This document shows positions 41,199 through 53,557 of a stretch of 64,000 nt of DNA, piece by piece. Under the pieces are notes generated by a model. The model was given only the letters and a program-made list of their open reading frames with translations, ran no database searches and had not been told where the DNA came from. The stretch covers positions 6,178,769-6,242,768 of the forward strand of contig VZDJ01000033.1 in NCBI GenBank assembly GCA_008694505.1, written 5' to 3'. Numbering within the stretch: position 1 is the stretch's first letter; the number at the start of each line of letters is the position of its first letter. Source of the DNA: Cyanoderma ruficeps (lineage: Eukaryota > Chordata > Aves > Passeriformes > Timaliidae). The position numbers and the translations under genes were made by a program.

Positions 41199-44100
41199 GT
41201 GAGTGAGGTGTCTCTAGTCTCGACCTGTCATCTGCTGTCGTGGACCGAAGGTGCCGTCTCGTGCTTCACCCTATTGTAATGTACCTCTTAAAACCTTTCT
41301 TACATACAACTGAGCTGTGTTCCTGGTTTCCTGTGCTGTAGGGGACTGTATTTTACTGTTGATGTATTCTCTGTTCTTTCTCCCGTGCCTGGCATTGCTG
41401 TCTGAAGGGGTTTGTTCAGATGAGGGGTTTTGGAATGAGAAGTTTGCAGGCAAAGCGGCTCTTCTCCCAAAATCACTTAATGCAAGTCTTACTGCTGCAG
41501 AGGTAGGAGCTGCAGCAGGCAACAGGCAGGAATGGAGAAATTAGAAAACAGTATTTTTTCATGGAAACGGCTGCAAATGGAACCTGTATTCAGCAAGAGA
41601 ATAGAGAAAGCAAGGGGAATTAAAGGTATATCCCATCAAATGAGGTTGCTTCAGTGAGCTAGCACAAATAGAGGTCTTTATTGGGTAGTAAAATATTATC
41701 AGGAACTGACAACTCGTGGGACTTTAGTGTAGGGTTTGTATTTGTATTCAGTGAAGGTTGTACTGGCTCTTCTTTCAGGCAGTGCTGCTGGATGTGACTC
41801 AATGAATTTGAAGACACAGGATATTGGTTCCTTGGTTTGTGTATAATGTTTGCTCTTGTGCTTAAGTGCTAAAAACTCCTTTCATGTAAGTGCTCCTTCA
41901 TTTTCTTAAATACCTTTTGCTATTCATTAAATTTTAATAAAGACTTGAGTTTCTTGGAATGTATTTTTAATCAAATTGATTTATGCCAATCTGGCTAAAA
42001 AGATAAAGGTACTCGTACACCACATGAGTGTAGATCCCTTGGCATGTGCAGCTGCCTGAAGTATGAAACACCTAAGAATTTCCAGGTGGTTTAAGAGACT
42101 TTAGATGATTTTCCTGATAAGAAATCAAAAGAAAGCTCCTTATGCTGAGAAGTCAGTGCACACGTGTGCTTAGTGAAAGTGGCACGAGTTCAATCAGTTC
42201 CGTGGATTTCCAGGGGTGGGTGGGTCTTTCCTTTGTGTGATGTTCAGAGAAAATTGTCAGTCTGTAGTTATCCTGTAGAGACTGCTCACAGCCCTCTGGT
42301 AATTTCAGCCTGATCGGGTCAGGACTGGGGGATTTTGCAGAGAAGAGGCAGAGGAGCATTCCTGTGGGGCCTGTCTTTCCGAGCACAGGGGTAGCTCACT
42401 TGTTCCCAACTGTGTATCCATGGCTGGAATGGCCCCGTCTGTGAGCCTTTCATAATAACATTTCAGTAGACTGACTGATTTGAACCAACCGGCAGAAGAT
42501 GAGAGTATTTTTTTGTGAGTTTATTCAAGACTGGTGGTTAGAATCACCAGACCTCAAAGCCTTCATTCCTTCAGGCACAGAAGGAGCGTTCAGGCTCCCA
42601 CCCCAGGAGCCGGGGGTGGATAATCACCTATTTCTACCTGGCTAACCAGCACTTGCAGTGGCTGAGGGAAGGAAGGAGGGGGAAGTATTCGGGTTTTTTT
42701 TCTTTTAAAAGGAATCGTGGTTTATATTCTATCAGTGATCTGTGCCATTTATTTGATCTACAGTGATAATTTGTTCCCCCAAGGGAAAATAGTGTTCACA
42801 CTTGCAGTGATTTCAATGAGCTGGTAATTCAAATGGGTGTCCCAGGCTGAATTGGGAATGTTTGTTTTGTTATATAACTTGACAGTTTTGCATAGCGCTT
42901 CATCTTCAACCTTGTATTAAACTTGATTCGAATCAACTTGTGTTTTTAACAGAAAATGCAAATAAGCCACGTTAAATTTCCAGATATGAAGGAAAATTTA
43001 AAAGTTCATGTCATCTCCACAGAAGTCATGGGCAGAAAGAGAATAGAAAGTTGTCTGTATAGGCTGTGCTGATTTCTGTCTATTTTAAATTTGTGTCAGG
43101 GACATGCATAATGGATCTGGGATATGCCCTAATCTCAGTCTCTATGGAAAATCTCACTTATTAAGAAAAGCAAGGTCACCAAAGACTACAAACAAATGTA
43201 CTGTGGGACAGTTGGCATCACATTTGTCACACACTCAGTATTTGGTTGGAAAAATGAAATTTTGCATTAAGCGTTTGTGTTATTTATTTTTTAGTTTTTT
43301 ATTACTTCCCATCTCCTCCCTTTCACACGTGTTTGCCCTTCCACTTTCCAGACTCCCAACTGTTCTGGTTCCCAGCTGAGCAGTCCTGAGGGAGCAGCTC
43401 TGTGCAGAACAGCCATTTTGAGCCACACGCTCACCATCTATTGTTTTCCTCCAGAGAGATCCCTGAATACATTGCACAGGTCCCGTGCCACACTCGCAAC
43501 TGTTGTGTTGAATTTGCAACTATTTGTTGAAAGAAAATGTAATCTAAAGCCAGGAAGCAAGAAAGTTACCGTTGTATGCTTATGGCAACAAATGAGCTAT
43601 TTTGGTTTTGTTTTCAGGAATAGTTGCAGCGTTTACTCAGCTGTTTCTTAACGAAATGAGTGAGTTTATGAGTTTACAGTGGTCTACTGTCCATCTCATA
43701 ATAATTCCTGTTGTCCACTTTCGTCTTCTTTTCCTGCCACTTATTTTATTCACGATCCAGTATGTTGTGCCTTAAAGCAAGAAAGTCTTAATTTTTTTAA
43801 AGTCTTCCAGGCAAAAATGTGGATTGCAATACAATGAAAATGCTGGGTAGGAAAAGCTGTGCAGGTGAAAATCACTGCCTTCCTGGGCTCACTCGGTGCG
43901 GTTTACATTTGCATGTTAAAAGATTAGAAAATTAACAATTTAACTGAAGGAAAAGTGAAGGTAGCAGGTGAGCCTGGGGCAGATTTCTGGCAGGTGTTGG
44001 TAAATGTTGAAGTGCTGTTTGAAGTGCCCGCTAGCACAGCTGATACTCAGCTCTGTTTACTCTCCCTGGCGTTCATCTGCTCGTTCTCAAGTTCCTTACC

Positions 44101-45856
44101 CCGTAAGCTGCCCATGGACACTATGGAATACTCCTCATCGTGCAGGGAGGGCTGGGTGTGCTCTGGTTTGGGTCTGCAGCAGAAATACGTGAACAGCCAT
44201 GCTGGGCAAGGCCTCCTGAGAGACAGGGGGGACTCGAGAGGATCCTCAGCCCCTCGTACTTGTGCAGGTCCAAACTGGTGCTGTGCTGATGTTTCCTTCA
44301 GATCTGGGACTGGTGCCCGCCCGTGTCCCCGCTTCCATTCATCCCTACGAGGAGCAGGGAGTCGGCTACATTTGGGGTGTAGCAGGGGTTAATGAACACT
44401 CAGCCTGTGAGGAAAAAGGCAGACTGTCCCATTCTCATGTAAATTAATTTGCCCGAGACACTGGCAGTGCTTGCCTGTCACACATCGCAGGCACAGAAAA
44501 TGCCATGCTGAACCTGGCCGCGGTATTTTTAGTGTTTCTGTGAGGAACTACTGCCCGCCCTTTACCATTGCCTTTAGGCCCGTGTTCTCCCTGACAATCT
44601 GCTGTCCTGCCGTTCAGCCCATTGTCCAGCAGCTGTGGTCTTACACCGCCAGGTCCTCCCTGGGGACAAGGACTGTCTGTACCCATCCTGCGGTGCCACC
44701 GCAGAGGCCAAGCTGCTGCTGCTGGCGGAGCTCGGCTCCGGGGTCCGTGGAACTCCGGGAGGGGAGGAGGGGTCCTCCTGGGCTCCCTCTCCTCTGAAGC
44801 CCGTGGGCCAGCACAGCAGGCATGGGAGGGTGGAATGGCTTTTTGTCGAGCTGTGGGAACCTTATGCTCACAAGCCACCACTTGTTTGGATCGGTTCTCT
44901 CAGTAATTCCGGGAGATAGCTGAGGAGTGGTTTTGACAAGATGCCACTGATTGCTTTCTCTCCATCTAAAGTGGTTTGGGCTTTGAGACTCCCTTGGGTT
45001 TTACTTTCTGTGCCGTGATGGTTGTAACCTTCCCTGCTGGAACCTGAGAGCAGCTGCTGTTTCTGTCTAGGTAGCCCATCGAAGATGTAGATGATGAAGA
45101 GGTGTTTTCCCCCCCTGCCTTGGGATCGAGTGTCTCTGTTACAGGTAAGGTCTGCACAGGTTTTATTTGCTGGGGTGGAGAGAAGGCAGGAAAGGTTTCA
45201 TTGCTCCTGCTGCTTCTTCACTTGGAAGCCTCTGCACAGATGGTGTGAAAAGTCATTTCAATGACATACCCCTGCCTTAATTAACTGCCCCACCCCACAC
45301 GAGTCAGGGCACTGTTTGTGTGGTGGAAAATGGCCCTTCACAGGAGACAGAAGGGTTTTAACACTGTCACAGTTGTGTTCAAAGCTGTGTTGTTATCCAT
45401 ATGCAAACTGCTGACTTGCCTGGGGGTGCTCCCTATTTCCCTGTGTTGCTCTCTGTCATCTCCTTCAGCCAAATTTTTCCTGTAATCTTGTAACACTGGC
45501 AAGCCATTAACAATAACGCATAATTACAGGGTAAAAAGCTTAGCAAGAGAACTTATTAGAATATACTAGAATTCATTATGTATACCATACATAATGACAA
45601 AAAATGTTTTCTAAAATTAGTGACTAAAGTGAAGTGCCATGGTTGATTTTAAGGAGATCCAAATGGTCCTCAAAGCCATCAAAGGTATTTAGCAGTAACT
45701 CAGTGGAAAATCAAAGCAAAACCAAGAACAGGCTACTAGTACTTGGATTTGGTTGATAAAAATATCTTGTAAACACTAAAAGCACTTACATCCTAATGAA
45801 TCTCTCACTGTTCATTAAATAACAGTGTATCTCCTTTTTTTTTTTTTTTTCTTAAG
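41199..45856 (+). other. SLC35G2: Probable SLC35G2 leader intron
   Basis: This is AT-rich non-coding sequence in which T exceeds A and G exceeds C on the plus strand, the reverse of the STAG1 side. It ends in a run of 16 T (45835-45850) and the acceptor CTTAAG (45851-45856). No coding exon, RNA gene or recognisable mobile element was seen. Additional untranslated exons cannot be excluded; for example a possible donor 'GCAGAG/GTAGGA' lies near 41501. Confidence 0.45.
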
Positions 45857-45878
45857 ACCAGGGCATTTTTCTAAGGAA

Positions 45879-47108
45879 ATGGATATGTCTTCCCAAAAGT
45901 ACCCAGTCAAAAAGCGAGTGAAAATTCATCCCAACACAGTAACAGTGAAATACACCTCTCATTATCCCCAGCCAGGAGAAGAGGGATGTGAGGATGTTAA
46001 TGAAGATACTGGAGTATTTATGGAGGATAATCCTAAGAGAAGACTACTGAATGATGGGAAAAAGAGAGAAAAGACTTTTTTTGGTACAATAGACACCAAG
46101 CCAGCGCAACTGCCAAAACCTGATGAGGCTGGACAATCCCAGCATTTCTCTGAAGGAAATGTATTGCAGTCCAGGAAAACATGGGCAGTCCTTTTTGGGT
46201 CTGCCGTGGCTCACGGATGTGTGGCTCTGATCACGAGATTGATTTCTGACCGTTCCAAAGTGCCATCTCTGGAGCTGATTTTCATCCGCTCGGTCCTGCA
46301 GGTGCTGTCCCTCGCTGCTGTGTGCTACCACCACGAGCCCCCCTTCGGCCCCAAAGGCTACAGGCTCCGGCTCTTCCTCTACGGGGTCTGCAATGTCATC
46401 TCCATCACCTGTGCCTACACCTCCTTCTCCATAGTGTCCCCCAGCAATGGGACCATCATGTGGAGGGCCACCACCACGGTGTTCAGTGCCATTCTGGCTT
46501 TTTTACTCATAGATGAAGGAATGGCTTATATAGACATAGTCACTGTCATTGGCAGCGTGTTCGGCGTTTGTCTGGTCATGATCCCCAACATTGTTAAGGA
46601 GGAGAACTCCTTGCTGAGCACCTGGAAGGAAGCTTTTGGCTATACCATGACCGTCATGGCTGGTCTGACCACTGCCCTCTCCATGATAGTCTACAGGTCC
46701 ATCAAAGACAACATCAGCATGTGGACAGCACTGTTCACTTTCAGCTGGACGGGAACAGTGTGGGGAGCGTCCACCATGTTCCTGCTCCAAGAGCCAATTG
46801 TCCCACTGGATGGGGAAACCTGGAGCTATCTCCTTGCCATCTGCCTGTGCTCCACTGCAGCCTTTCTGGGGGTCTACTATGCCCTGGGGAAGTTCCACCC
46901 CACTCTGGTGAGCACTGTGCAGCACCTGGAGATCGTCATCGCCATGGTCCTGCAGCTCCTTGTGCTGCGCAGCTTCCCAAGCACTTGTGATCTGGTTGGG
47001 GCAGTGCTTATTTTGGTGAGTGTTTTTTTCCTTGCGTGTTATAAGCTTTCCTGGAAGGAATTAAGAAGGCAAGATTATCAGGAGATTGTGGATTTGTCCA
47101 TTAAATGA
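45879..47108 (+). CDS. SLC35G2: Solute carrier family 35 member G2 (TMEM22), complete, intronless CDS
   Basis: This 409-residue protein belongs to the drug/metabolite transporter superfamily, with two EamA-type halves. Its substrate is not established. Residues 1-100 form a hydrophilic, cytosolic N-terminus that begins [18 protein letters not shown], very like human SLC35G2 (412 residues, from memory). Membrane segments follow at about 101-121, 131-150, 165-185, 196-211, 217-236, 253-271, 281-303, 315-334, 345-363 and 371-388, giving ten helices as is usual for the fold. The C-terminus is short and charged (RRQDYQEI). The start is the ATG at 45879, 22 bases after a splice acceptor; a longer frame upstream has no ATG and crosses the polypyrimidine tract. 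The stop is TGA. The whole CDS is one exon, as in mammals. SLC35G2 faces away from STAG1 and converges on SCLY. The identification is secure. Confidence 0.96.
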   Translation: MDMSSQKYPVKKRVKIHPNTVTVKYTSHYPQPGEEGCEDVNEDTGVFMEDNPKRRLLNDGKKREKTFFGTIDTKPAQLPKPDEAGQSQHFSEGNVLQSRKTWAVLFGSAVAHGCVALITRLISDRSKVPSLELIFIRSVLQVLSLAAVCYHHEPPFGPKGYRLRLFLYGVCNVISITCAYTSFSIVSPSNGTIMWRATTTVFSAILAFLLIDEGMAYIDIVTVIGSVFGVCLVMIPNIVKEENSLLSTWKEAFGYTMTVMAGLTTALSMIVYRSIKDNISMWTALFTFSWTGTVWGASTMFLLQEPIVPLDGETWSYLLAICLCSTAAFLGVYYALGKFHPTLVSTVQHLEIVIAMVLQLLVLRSFPSTCDLVGAVLILVSVFFLACYKLSWKELRRQDYQEIVDLSIK

Positions 47109-47845
47109 ATGTCGGTTTTCAATGTCTGATTCTGGCTGTGACCACATGGAAGTGACTCCTTTCAGCTCCTGTGTCTGAGCATAGTGGCCAGGCCCTCTCT
47201 CTCCCGTTTCACTTCTCAGCTGATGTAGCGATGTTGGGGCTACATCATTTCCAGGCTCCCATGCCAGGTGGATTTGTTCTGCTGCACACAACCATTTTGT
47301 CATACCCAAAGAGTAGCACACAGTACACAGCCAGCACAGGCTGGCCCACTGAAATGTGGGCCAAGCTCTTCTTGACCTTCTCTGGATAAAGCAATACAGA
47401 GGGACTCAAAAGTGACTCTCATTTGTGTGCACTGTGGTAGTAAGAAGATGAGCAGCAAAACCGTTAAAACAATCAACCCAAATTGTCATTTCCTCTATAA
47501 TGGTTCTTAAGCTTTGGCTGTCATATTCTAAATGGAGCAATGCTAAATTTCTGTGGCTAAAACTTGCATTTCCTGTGCGTATAAAGATGAAGTCAGTAAA
47601 GCTTTTCGTGCTCTGTGGCTAAATTTCTGGCTGAAACAACACAGGAAACCCAGATGTCCTGTGGAGGAAAGTGAGCCCCTAAAGCTGAATGTCCAGTGGT
47701 GCCACAGCTGTTAGAGGACCCAGGAACAGTAAGGTCCATGACAGATTAAAGATCTAGCCCTGTAACAGACCAAAATTCCTTCTATGAAGCCATTTTTTCT
47801 AAAGGAGGTTTTGACTATTATCCAAGGGCTGGGAAAAAATGGAGA

Positions 47846-47851
47846 AATAAA
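47846..47851 (+). terminator. SLC35G2: Polyadenylation signal, SLC35G2
   Basis: The first canonical AATAAA after the SLC35G2 stop codon gives a 3' UTR of about 750 bases. Confidence 0.55.
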
Positions 47852-48221
47852 AGAATGCATTTGAGATGGAGGTGTGAGCAGCATGGTGATACTGACCAGC
47901 CTGGCAAGATCAGTGACTGTCAGTCAGGGTGCTTGGGTCCTCCAATAAGACATCGGATTCGCCAAAAACCCCAGGGTTTTATGAGTCCAAATATAGTATT
48001 CCTGGCCAATCTAATGTGTGGCTGTAAAGAAAAAGGCCAGCATCTGTGTCCGTGGGCTCTGTGCCAACCAGGCCCTGCAGGCACCTCCCACTCCAGCTGC
48101 CTGTGCCTCTGTTGTGACATGAGCGTTTTCTGAGGGAAAAGGCATCACTCAGATGGCTCCAACCAGTCCAGCTTCTCCCACAGAAAATACATTTTACTTG
48201 TGAAAAGAAGCAACAATTTCT

Positions 48222-48227
48222 TTTATT
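48222..48227 (-). terminator. SCLY: Polyadenylation signal, SCLY
   Basis: TTTATT on the plus strand reads AATAAA on the minus strand, about 770 bases beyond the SCLY stop codon. Confidence 0.5.
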
Positions 48228-48992
48228 CCTATGAATACCCAGGGAGATCAAGTTCCCTGACATCAGCCAGCCCAGCTGGAAACGCTCCTGATCCGTGTGA
48301 CACTTGTGTCCTCCAGTGTTGGTGATGCCAGAGACCCCCTGGGCCAGGCAGGTTCCCTCAGGTGCTGGCACAGTCACAGCTGTCCCGACAGCTGTTTCAT
48401 TGAGGAGCAGGCGGAGCTGGCAACAGGAGCTCTGCCCCCTGTAGGAAGGACAGAAGAAATGGAGAGCAGGTAAAGCAAAGCAGTGCTGGGAAAGCTCTGC
48501 CCAGCCAGTAATCAATCCCTTTGACAGCTTAGGACAGAGTAGCTCCCAGCCCAGAATCCTGCTGTGCTTCTGTCAACTCGTTATTTCACTCTGGGGCAGA
48601 TGGTCTTTCTTCCTCTGGCTGCTCAGGCAGCAGGAAGCTTCCTTTGTGGGAAGCAACCAGGTCATGAGGCTGCTCCTTCCATGGCTTCCATGCCTGTCCC
48701 TCTGTAGGGACTTGAGCTCTGAGACTCAGCTGTGCCAACACATGCATGTGCGGGCACCCAGCTGGGTACATCTGGCAAGCCAGGGGCACTGGACAGCAGG
48801 ACTTCCCAAAAGCCTCCACTGTGCAGTGGGGCTGAGTCCTGGGCAAGCCCTGAAGCTGCCCCAGCCCCAAAGCAGGCAAGCCCCATCCTCAGAACCTCCC
48901 CCTGCCACCCCTGAGCCCAGGCTGGCACAGGCAGCTCGCACCCAGTGGCCCACCCCAAGAACCTGAGTGGGGTCCAGGGAGCAGTTAGGGGT

Positions 48993-51900
48993 CTATGGGG
49001 CCCGGTCCCGCTCCAGCTGCTCCACAGCCTGCACGAGGTCCTGCACAGCCCTGTCCACATCCGCCCGGGTGGTGCCACGCCCCACACTCAGCCGCAGCGC
49101 ATTCTGTGCCACCTCTGGGGGAATCCCGCAGCTCAGCAGCACTGGAGAGGGCCTGGAACACAGCCAGGAGGAGGAGGTTGGAATCCAAGACAGAGGAAGC
49201 CCCACACATCAGCAGGGAGCCTCATGGAGCCACAGGAGGAACCACATCTGCAGATACACTCCAGGGCACCTGTCCCCTGCACAGCCCTGTTTGCTTTCCA
49301 GGGGCACCCAATCCCACTGGGCTTGTTGCCCAATGGAGGATCTGGCTCTTCTAAGAAGAACCTGTTCCATGTCCCTTGTGGGTTGGCAGCTCTGCCACTT
49401 CTATAGGGCATTGCTCTAGACCAGGGCAAAAGCACCCACTGTCCCCGTAACACCTAAAGGAGCCATCTGGAGACCCAAGCAGGGTTGGAGCAGGTGAGCC
49501 AGGCACACACAGACACAAGGCAGAGTCTCTTCTGGTAGTGTCAGGAGTTCAAAAGTACTTCTAAGCTCAGCTGGATCACCAAAGCTGGGAGGGACAAACT
49601 CCTTCCAAGCAGTAAGGAGTGTTCCAGCTGTGCCTCCTGCAACAATCCCCGTCACAGCCCTTCTGCCCCTCCTGAAAACTCGGTACCCTCTTTGTTCCAG
49701 GTGATGCTGCCCAAGCCACCCACTGTCCCTTTCCCTGTCCTGTTTCCACCCCTCCCAACCCACTGTCCTCTGGGAAGACACCCAGGGGCTGGGAAAGCTG
49801 TCTGCTCACCGATCCCCCTTCTCGGAGTGGCAGGCAGCCCCAACGCTGGCGAGGAGCACCTTGCAGTGAGCCAGCACCCTTCGTCCTGCAGCACAAACAA
49901 CACAAGAACAGCTCTCCCAGAGCCATGGCTCGCTGCAGGGGCTACTCCTGCCTCACCTCCCTGCCTGAGCCACGCCAAGCACCCGCCAGTCTCAGCCACA
50001 GGTGCTGTGAAGAGCAGGTGCTTGGCCCTGTGTAACCATCACAGGACAGCAGTAGGATGAGAGTACCTTGAAGGCCTGGGCCCAGGATGGAGAAGTTACA
50101 GGTGTTGCAGAGTCGCCTGGAGCCCTTAAAGTGACTGTTGAAGTGAATCCTCTGCTTCCCAAAGGAGGCCTGGAGAAATCAAGAGCGCTGTGAACCTCTA
50201 TAGATTTCCAAGCAGCTCTGTCCTTATGAGGGGATGGCAGGGCCAGAGGGATAAACCCACCCTGCTCCAGGCCCCACACCCTGCAGCCTGAGACTGTGGG
50301 AAGGGACCAGATGTGCTCACCTCCAGCGTGGCCTCCAGGTAATCCCGGACATCCCGCATATGAGCCTCATAGGCCTCCCAGTTCTTGCTCACTAACTCTG
50401 CAGCCTGAAAACAGACAGGCTCCACCAGTGACCCTTGGACACCTCCCGCTGTGCATGGTCCCCGGGATGTGAGCCCAGCCTGGAACAACCTCTGCAGTGC
50501 CAGGTCCCCTGTGACCCCTCTCAGTGCCCTGTGCCACGTGAGCTGGGTGACTGGCAGGGCTGCAAACCTGCAGCAAGCACCCCAAAGCACCTCCTTTGAC
50601 TGGCACCAGAAAGCCCCACCACCTTTCCCAGTTCATCCTCCCTCCCACATCCCGAGTTTGTCCCTTCTGATGACCAGGGAGCACAAGTGGCTCTCGGTGC
50701 TGGGTCTGCACCACTCACCCCTGGCCATCCCAACTGACCTGGCCAAGGCCGGCAATCATCGGGGTGTTCTCAGTGCTGCAAGGGAACAGGGACCAGTGAG
50801 TTATTTCTTCAGACCAGAAACCCAACCTTGAGACACAGACATCCCCTCACGGGATCCCTCACAGTTGGCAGGGGCTCCTGGACACCTCTCTGAGATGGTT
50901 GTGAAGGAGGCAGTTCCACCCTGAGGTTACACCCTTGGCAAAGCCTCGGTTCCAGAGAGTTTCTATGCACGGACCCATTTCCCTGCTGTGCTGGGCTGCT
51001 TGCCCCAGGGCTGGCAGGTGACAGAGCTGCCAGCTCAGCTTAGACAAGGCAGCCCACATGGCTTGGCCACCAGCCAGAGGCCCAGCTCTCCAGGTAACCA
51101 CCTGCCCCCTTACCCTGGCCGGAAGCTCCTCTCCTGTCCCCCTCCGAAGAGTATGGGGTGCAGCGGGGTGGCAGTGCCAGGGCTGCGGGTGTACAGCGCT
51201 CCGATCCGTGGGCCGTGGAACTGTGGGGACAGCCACGATGACCCTGGGGACACTGACAGCATCGACAGCACTGACAGTGCTTCCTGCCCTCCTGCCAAAA
51301 TCTGAGAGCCCTCCAGTGCTGGCCCCTGCCCATTGCACAGGCACAAGCTGCTGCAGAGCTGCTCCCCATCCTCAGTCTCCCGCCCCCCAGCCCAGACAGG
51401 TTTCCCAGAAGCGAAATCTGTCTGCAGAGCACCACCCAGCAGAACTTTGGGTGCCCTACACATCTTGGTACCTCACAGTGGCCAAAGTCCCCCTGGCACC
51501 CCAGCAGAGATGTCACACAGGCTGATCAGCAGCCAGGCCACATAAGCAGGGCCACACCTTGTGTCCCACGACGGTCAGGTAGTCCACACCCAGCTCCTGC
51601 ACGTCCACACGCCCCTTGCCAATCATCTGTGCTGCATCTGTGTGCACTAGGATCCTGGGCAGACCCTCCGCTGCTCTGCGCTGGTTGAGGGCACAGATGC
51701 GCTGGCTCAGCTCTGCGACGGGCTGGGGGCAGGGATGAGGGGCTGCATCCCAGGGGCCTTCTGCTCCCCTCTGTCAACACCTCTTGGTGAGGGTATCTCT
51801 GCCCTGTCCCCCTCCCTGCCCACACTCACCATGATGACCCCGGTCTCGTTATTGGCCAACATGAGGGAGACCAGGCAGGTGTTTGGCCGGATGGCGGCCA

Positions 51901-53326
51901 GGACATCGTCCACCTCTGCCCGCCCGCTCCGTGGGGATACCGGCACAAAGGTGGTTTCTGCAGGCCAGGAGACAAGCCCTGAGCTGGCTGGGCAGGCTGT
52001 GATTGCTCAGGACTGCCTGTGCTCCACTGGGCAGGGCAGGAGTGTGTGGGTGGTGCGAGCACAGGCAGAGAGCAGACACATCCAGCCTGGGGGAACATGG
52101 GCAACCACAGGGGAAAATGGTGCCCTTCTCCAGGGGGAGAAAGTGGAACATCACAGAGCATGCAAGATCCTGGCCTCCTCTGAAAACACCAGCAGAGACA
52201 AGTCCCCCATTCAAACCCCATCTGTGCCTGTGCCACTCACCTGCCAGGCCCTCCTTCCCCAGCTGCTCCAGTGGCAGGCGGATGGAGTCATGCTCCACAG
52301 TCGATGTCACGACATGTGGTGTGCCCTGGCTGTTCTTCGTCCCACGTTGGCTCTCATGGAAGTGCCTGCAGGCAGTGTGGATCACCATGTTGTTTGCCTG
52401 AACAAAGGAAGGAAAGGGAAAATGGAGGCTCAGAAGGAGCACAGCGCCCTCCATCCCCACCCTCCTCATCACTGCTTGCTGGACAGCGGGTGGTGGGCAG
52501 GGATTCCGAGGAAGGAGGTTTCCCTTGCTCCCACCTCGGTGCCCCCCGAGGTGAAGACAATGTCCTCAGGGCGGCCTCCTAGCATCCTCGCCAGGCTCTC
52601 CCGTGCGCTGCCGATGAGCTCCTTCGCCTTTCTGCCTGCAGGACCAGACCTAGCAGCTCCCGCGGGCTCTTGTTACCACAGGGCCCAGCTCGAGGAGGCA
52701 ACATGGCCCATCCTGGTTCCTACCTGCCGGGTGGGAGCTGCTGGGGTTGCCCCAGGCCTGGCACATGGCATCCCACACGGCCTGGGCCACCTCGGGGGCC
52801 AGTGGGGTGGTGGCATTGTAGTCCAGGTAGACCCTCCTGTAGGGGCAGGGGCAGATAAGAGGTGCTGGAGGGCAAAAGGGGGAACGCAGGGCAGAGTAGG
52901 GCCTCACCCCTCCAATGAGACACACTGTGCCTCCACCGGCTCTGTCTCCACGCCCATCACTGCTGTCACCGCCACTGTCACCGTCTCGCTGCTGTCACCA
53001 ACCTGGCATCGTAGGTTACAGACCTGAGGCTGCCCATGGGGGACCAGGCACCTGCCCTGTCAGGGGCACCACAACCACCCATCATCCTCCCACCTGCCCC
53101 ACAGCCATAGCCCCACCAATCAGCTCCCTGCTGCCTGCCCCACAGCCATGGCACCACCAATCAGCTTCCCTGCTGCCTGCCCCACAGCCATGGGACCAAC
53201 CAATCAGCTCACTGGCCGCTGCCCCCCTCACGGCACTGACCAATCAGCTGCCCCGCTGTAAAGCTCGCCCCCCCGGTCATCCCGCTCCCCCGGCCGCGCC
53301 GCCCAATCCGCTGCCGCGATCCCCAT
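48993..53326 (-). CDS. SCLY: Selenocysteine lyase, 12 exons, complete
   Basis: SCLY is a cytosolic PLP enzyme, class-V aminotransferase fold. It splits selenocysteine into alanine and selenide and so recycles selenium for new selenoproteins. Coding exons on the minus strand: 53326-53232 (tentative), 52836-52724, 52635-52535, 52397-52241, 51957-51830, 51722-51558, 51220-51114, 50775-50739, 50404-50321, 50169-50067, 49885-49810, 49152-48993. All junctions are GT-AG, phases agree throughout, and the product is 441 residues (human 445, from memory). Diagnostic parts are [11 protein letters not shown] near the N-terminus, [24 protein letters not shown], the PLP lysine in VVGHK (residue 253), [17 protein letters not shown], and the loop cysteine in VGAACHS (residue 382). 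No frameshift or stop was found. Exon 1 is the weak point: it is phase-compatible with a GTGAGG donor but shows little resemblance to human. An alternative is an unspliced ATG at 52925, which would read through the strong acceptor before 52836. The stop is TAG at 48995-48993. Confidence 0.93.
53093..53258. promoter_or_regulatory. Tandem repeat of four ~42-bp units, each with a CCAAT box (NF-Y)
   Basis: Four successive units built on 'ctgcctgccccacagccatg' plus 'accaatcagct' each carry ACCAATCAG. CCAAT starts at 53116, 53157, 53200 and 53240, spaced 41, 43 and 40 bp apart. A further CCAAT is at 53303 and an inverted one (ATTGG) at 53325. ACCAATCAG is the optimal NF-Y site. The array lies between SCLY and the gene at 54248, and overlaps the tentative SCLY exon 1. 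Confidence 0.75.
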
Positions 53327-53557
53327 TGGCCGGGGCCCCGCGAGCGCACAGGGCTCCCGTTGGTCCGCGGCGGGCGGCGCGCGAGCCCCCGTCCCCCTTT
53401 CCGGCCCCCGTCGCGGCGGGTGTCACTCACGCGCGGCTCACGCGCGGCCCGAGGCGGAATGGGCGTGGGCGCGAGGCGGTGCGCTTCCGGCGCGCGGGGG
53501 TGGGCGGTACTTCCGGGACGGACGCAAGGCCGGGGAGCGGCGGCGCTTCCCTTCGCC

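Larger units (their letters stand above)
39460..41200. promoter_or_regulatory. Divergent CpG-island promoter of STAG1 (-) and probably SLC35G2 (+)
   Basis: This is a very GC-rich, CpG-dense block between the AT-rich STAG1 intron and the AT-rich SLC35G2 leader intron. It contains the STAG1 exon 1 donor at 40228, many GC boxes, YY1-like 'atggcggc' words (39980), three TCGCGA- or TCACGA-centred palindromes (40636-40783) and a CTCF-like dyad (40378-40391). One base (40762) is N. No clear TATA box is visible, as is usual for CpG-island promoters. Transcription start sites cannot be fixed from sequence alone. Confidence 0.75.
47109..48992. other. Convergent 3' UTRs of SLC35G2 (+) and SCLY (-)
   Basis: No open frame here looks coding. 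The left part is the SLC35G2 3' UTR, up to an AATAAA at 47846-47851. The right part is the SCLY 3' UTR on the minus strand, with an AATAAA complement at 48222-48227. About 370 bases separate the two signals. The SCLY side is GC- and CT-rich. Confidence 0.6.

Noticed and set aside
47109..48992. NCK1 or UBE2F, expected neighbours from mammalian synteny
   Set aside because: No SH3/SH2 or ubiquitin-conjugating sequence is visible anywhere in the window.
51735..53027. 430-codon plus-strand frame
   Set aside because: It is antisense to SCLY exons 2-5, whose minus-strand phases and motifs are unambiguous.
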